Below, one piece after another: positions 63,676 to 64,000 of a stretch of 64,000 bases of DNA (the stretch's first letter is position 1; each line of letters opens with the position of its first letter). The stretch is taken from positions 1 to 64,000 of the forward strand of contig JAKQUI010000001.1 of the NCBI GenBank assembly GCA_029562645.1, read 5' to 3'. The notes under the pieces are model-generated. The model was given only the letters and a program-made list of their open reading frames with translations. It was not told the origin of the DNA and ran no database searches. The position numbers and the translations under genes were made by a program. This DNA is from Spirochaetota bacterium (lineage in GTDB: Bacteria > Spirochaetota > UBA4802 > JAKQUI01).

Positions 63676-64000
63676 TCTCGTCGGGAGCGGACACGCGGAA
63701 ACGCGCGATGAGGCCGGAGAGATTGTTCGAGATGTCGATGAGCGAGGACGAGAGCGAGTTGAGCTCGCGGGAATTGTTCGCGTAGTCGCGCGTGAGCTTG
63801 TCGATGTCCTCGATGGCCTGCCGGACCACGTCGCTGCTGACGGCCTGCCCCTCCGCCTGTTCGAGAATGCTCTGCGCCATCTCGTTGAGCTCCTGGATGG
63901 TCCCCTGGATCTCCTCGGACGCCCCGGTCTGCTTCTCCACCTCCTGCGAGATCCGGTCGATCCGCCCCACCATTTGATAAATGTTTTTCGCGAAGGACAT
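63668..64000 (-). CDS. Methyl-accepting chemotaxis protein C-terminus (partial)
   Basis: 110 residues of a coiled-coil signalling domain run to the window edge, with EKQTGASEEIQGTIQELNEMA and the heptad-like QAIEDIDKLT. They lack the hairpin-tip block, so only the C-terminal arm is seen. The apparent Met at the edge is probably not the start. It lies upstream of the signal-peptidase-like gene on the minus strand and overlaps it by 8 nt, suggesting one operon. Confidence 0.75.
   Translation of the reverse strand: MSFAKNIYQMVGRIDRISQEVEKQTGASEEIQGTIQELNEMAQSILEQAEGQAVSSDVVRQAIEDIDKLTRDYANNSRELNSLSSSLIDISNNLSGLIARFRVSAPDEND

Noticed and set aside
1-64000. CRISPR array, rRNA, tRNA
   Set aside because: No regular spaced repeats and no recognisable RNA-gene structures were found by reading; small tRNAs could still be missed by eye.

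Overview
The window is high-GC, densely coded bacterial chromosome with no rRNA or tRNA gene that I could recognise. The gene set suggests a free-living anaerobe or facultative anaerobe: a full-length pyruvate:ferredoxin oxidoreductase, a nearly complete futalosine-type menaquinone pathway, many [4Fe-4S] proteins, chemotaxis-receptor fragments at both edges, and outer-membrane-type features (LpoB-like factor, M23 peptidases, lipoproteins). One lipoprotein has a loose lipobox of the kind seen in spirochaetes. My best guess is a deep-branching spirochaete or a similar little-cultured diderm; this is an inference and no marker gene settles it.

Layout. 1-10.4 kb: the N-terminal part of a membrane receptor, a MaoC hydratase, an M48 protease, a standalone AICAR transformylase, PlsC, a flavoprotein, a Phd/VapC toxin-antitoxin pair joined to an IscU-like scaffold, FdhD, an AAA/DUF4143 ATPase and a DUF493 protein. 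10.7-17.1 kb: menaquinone genes mqnL-mqnP and mqnM(ubiX)-mqnE-mqnA, separated by yhbY and a Toprim-like gene with a degraded active site. 17.2-27.1 kb: a one-direction run of PFOR, a DUF4015 protein, purC, padR, an aspartate aminotransferase, a divergent chorismate-synthase homologue and citrate synthase. 27.2-32.5 kb: an unknown zinc-ribbon protein, TetR with a clear operator, a cysteine-rich double-cluster ferredoxin, then mqnC, a transglutaminase-like gene and menG. 32.6-41.9 kb: a hybrid histidine kinase, a small membrane protein, a lipoprotein hydrolase, polA, an LpoB-like protein, an M23 peptidase and a cNMP-GGDEF protein. 42-46 kb: ilvC and ilvBN, split by a small oppositely oriented gene with a 16-bp palindrome repeat. 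46-54 kb: a 1727-aa kinase-ATPase-GAF-PP2C protein, an M23 peptidase and a tyrosine recombinase. 54.2-55.6 kb: a perfect-palindrome terminator, a 29-codon lysine-rich gene and more than 1 kb without convincing genes. 55.6-60.8 kb: membrane protein, PAS histidine kinase without its phospho-acceptor His, RavA/MoxR-like ATPase and VWA protein in one tight operon. 60.8-64 kb: a lipoprotein, then on the minus strand a receptor C-terminus, a signal-peptidase-like protein without its catalytic dyad, and a sugar-nucleotide-type epimerase.

How the genes fit together. MqnA uses chorismate, MqnE and MqnC build the dehypoxanthine-futalosine intermediates, MqnP prenylates, MqnL with the MqnM cofactor decarboxylates, and MenG methylates. 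Only mqnB and mqnD of the pathway are missing from the window. The chorismate-synthase homologue lies between these loci but has lost a catalytic His, so it may not be the source of chorismate. A recurring theme is the degenerate enzyme homologue: Toprim-like, AroC-like, histidine-kinase-like and signal-peptidase-like proteins have all lost expected catalytic residues while staying intact and in operons. The strongest candidate for an undescribed system is the 55.6-60.8 kb pseudo-kinase/RavA-like/VWA operon.
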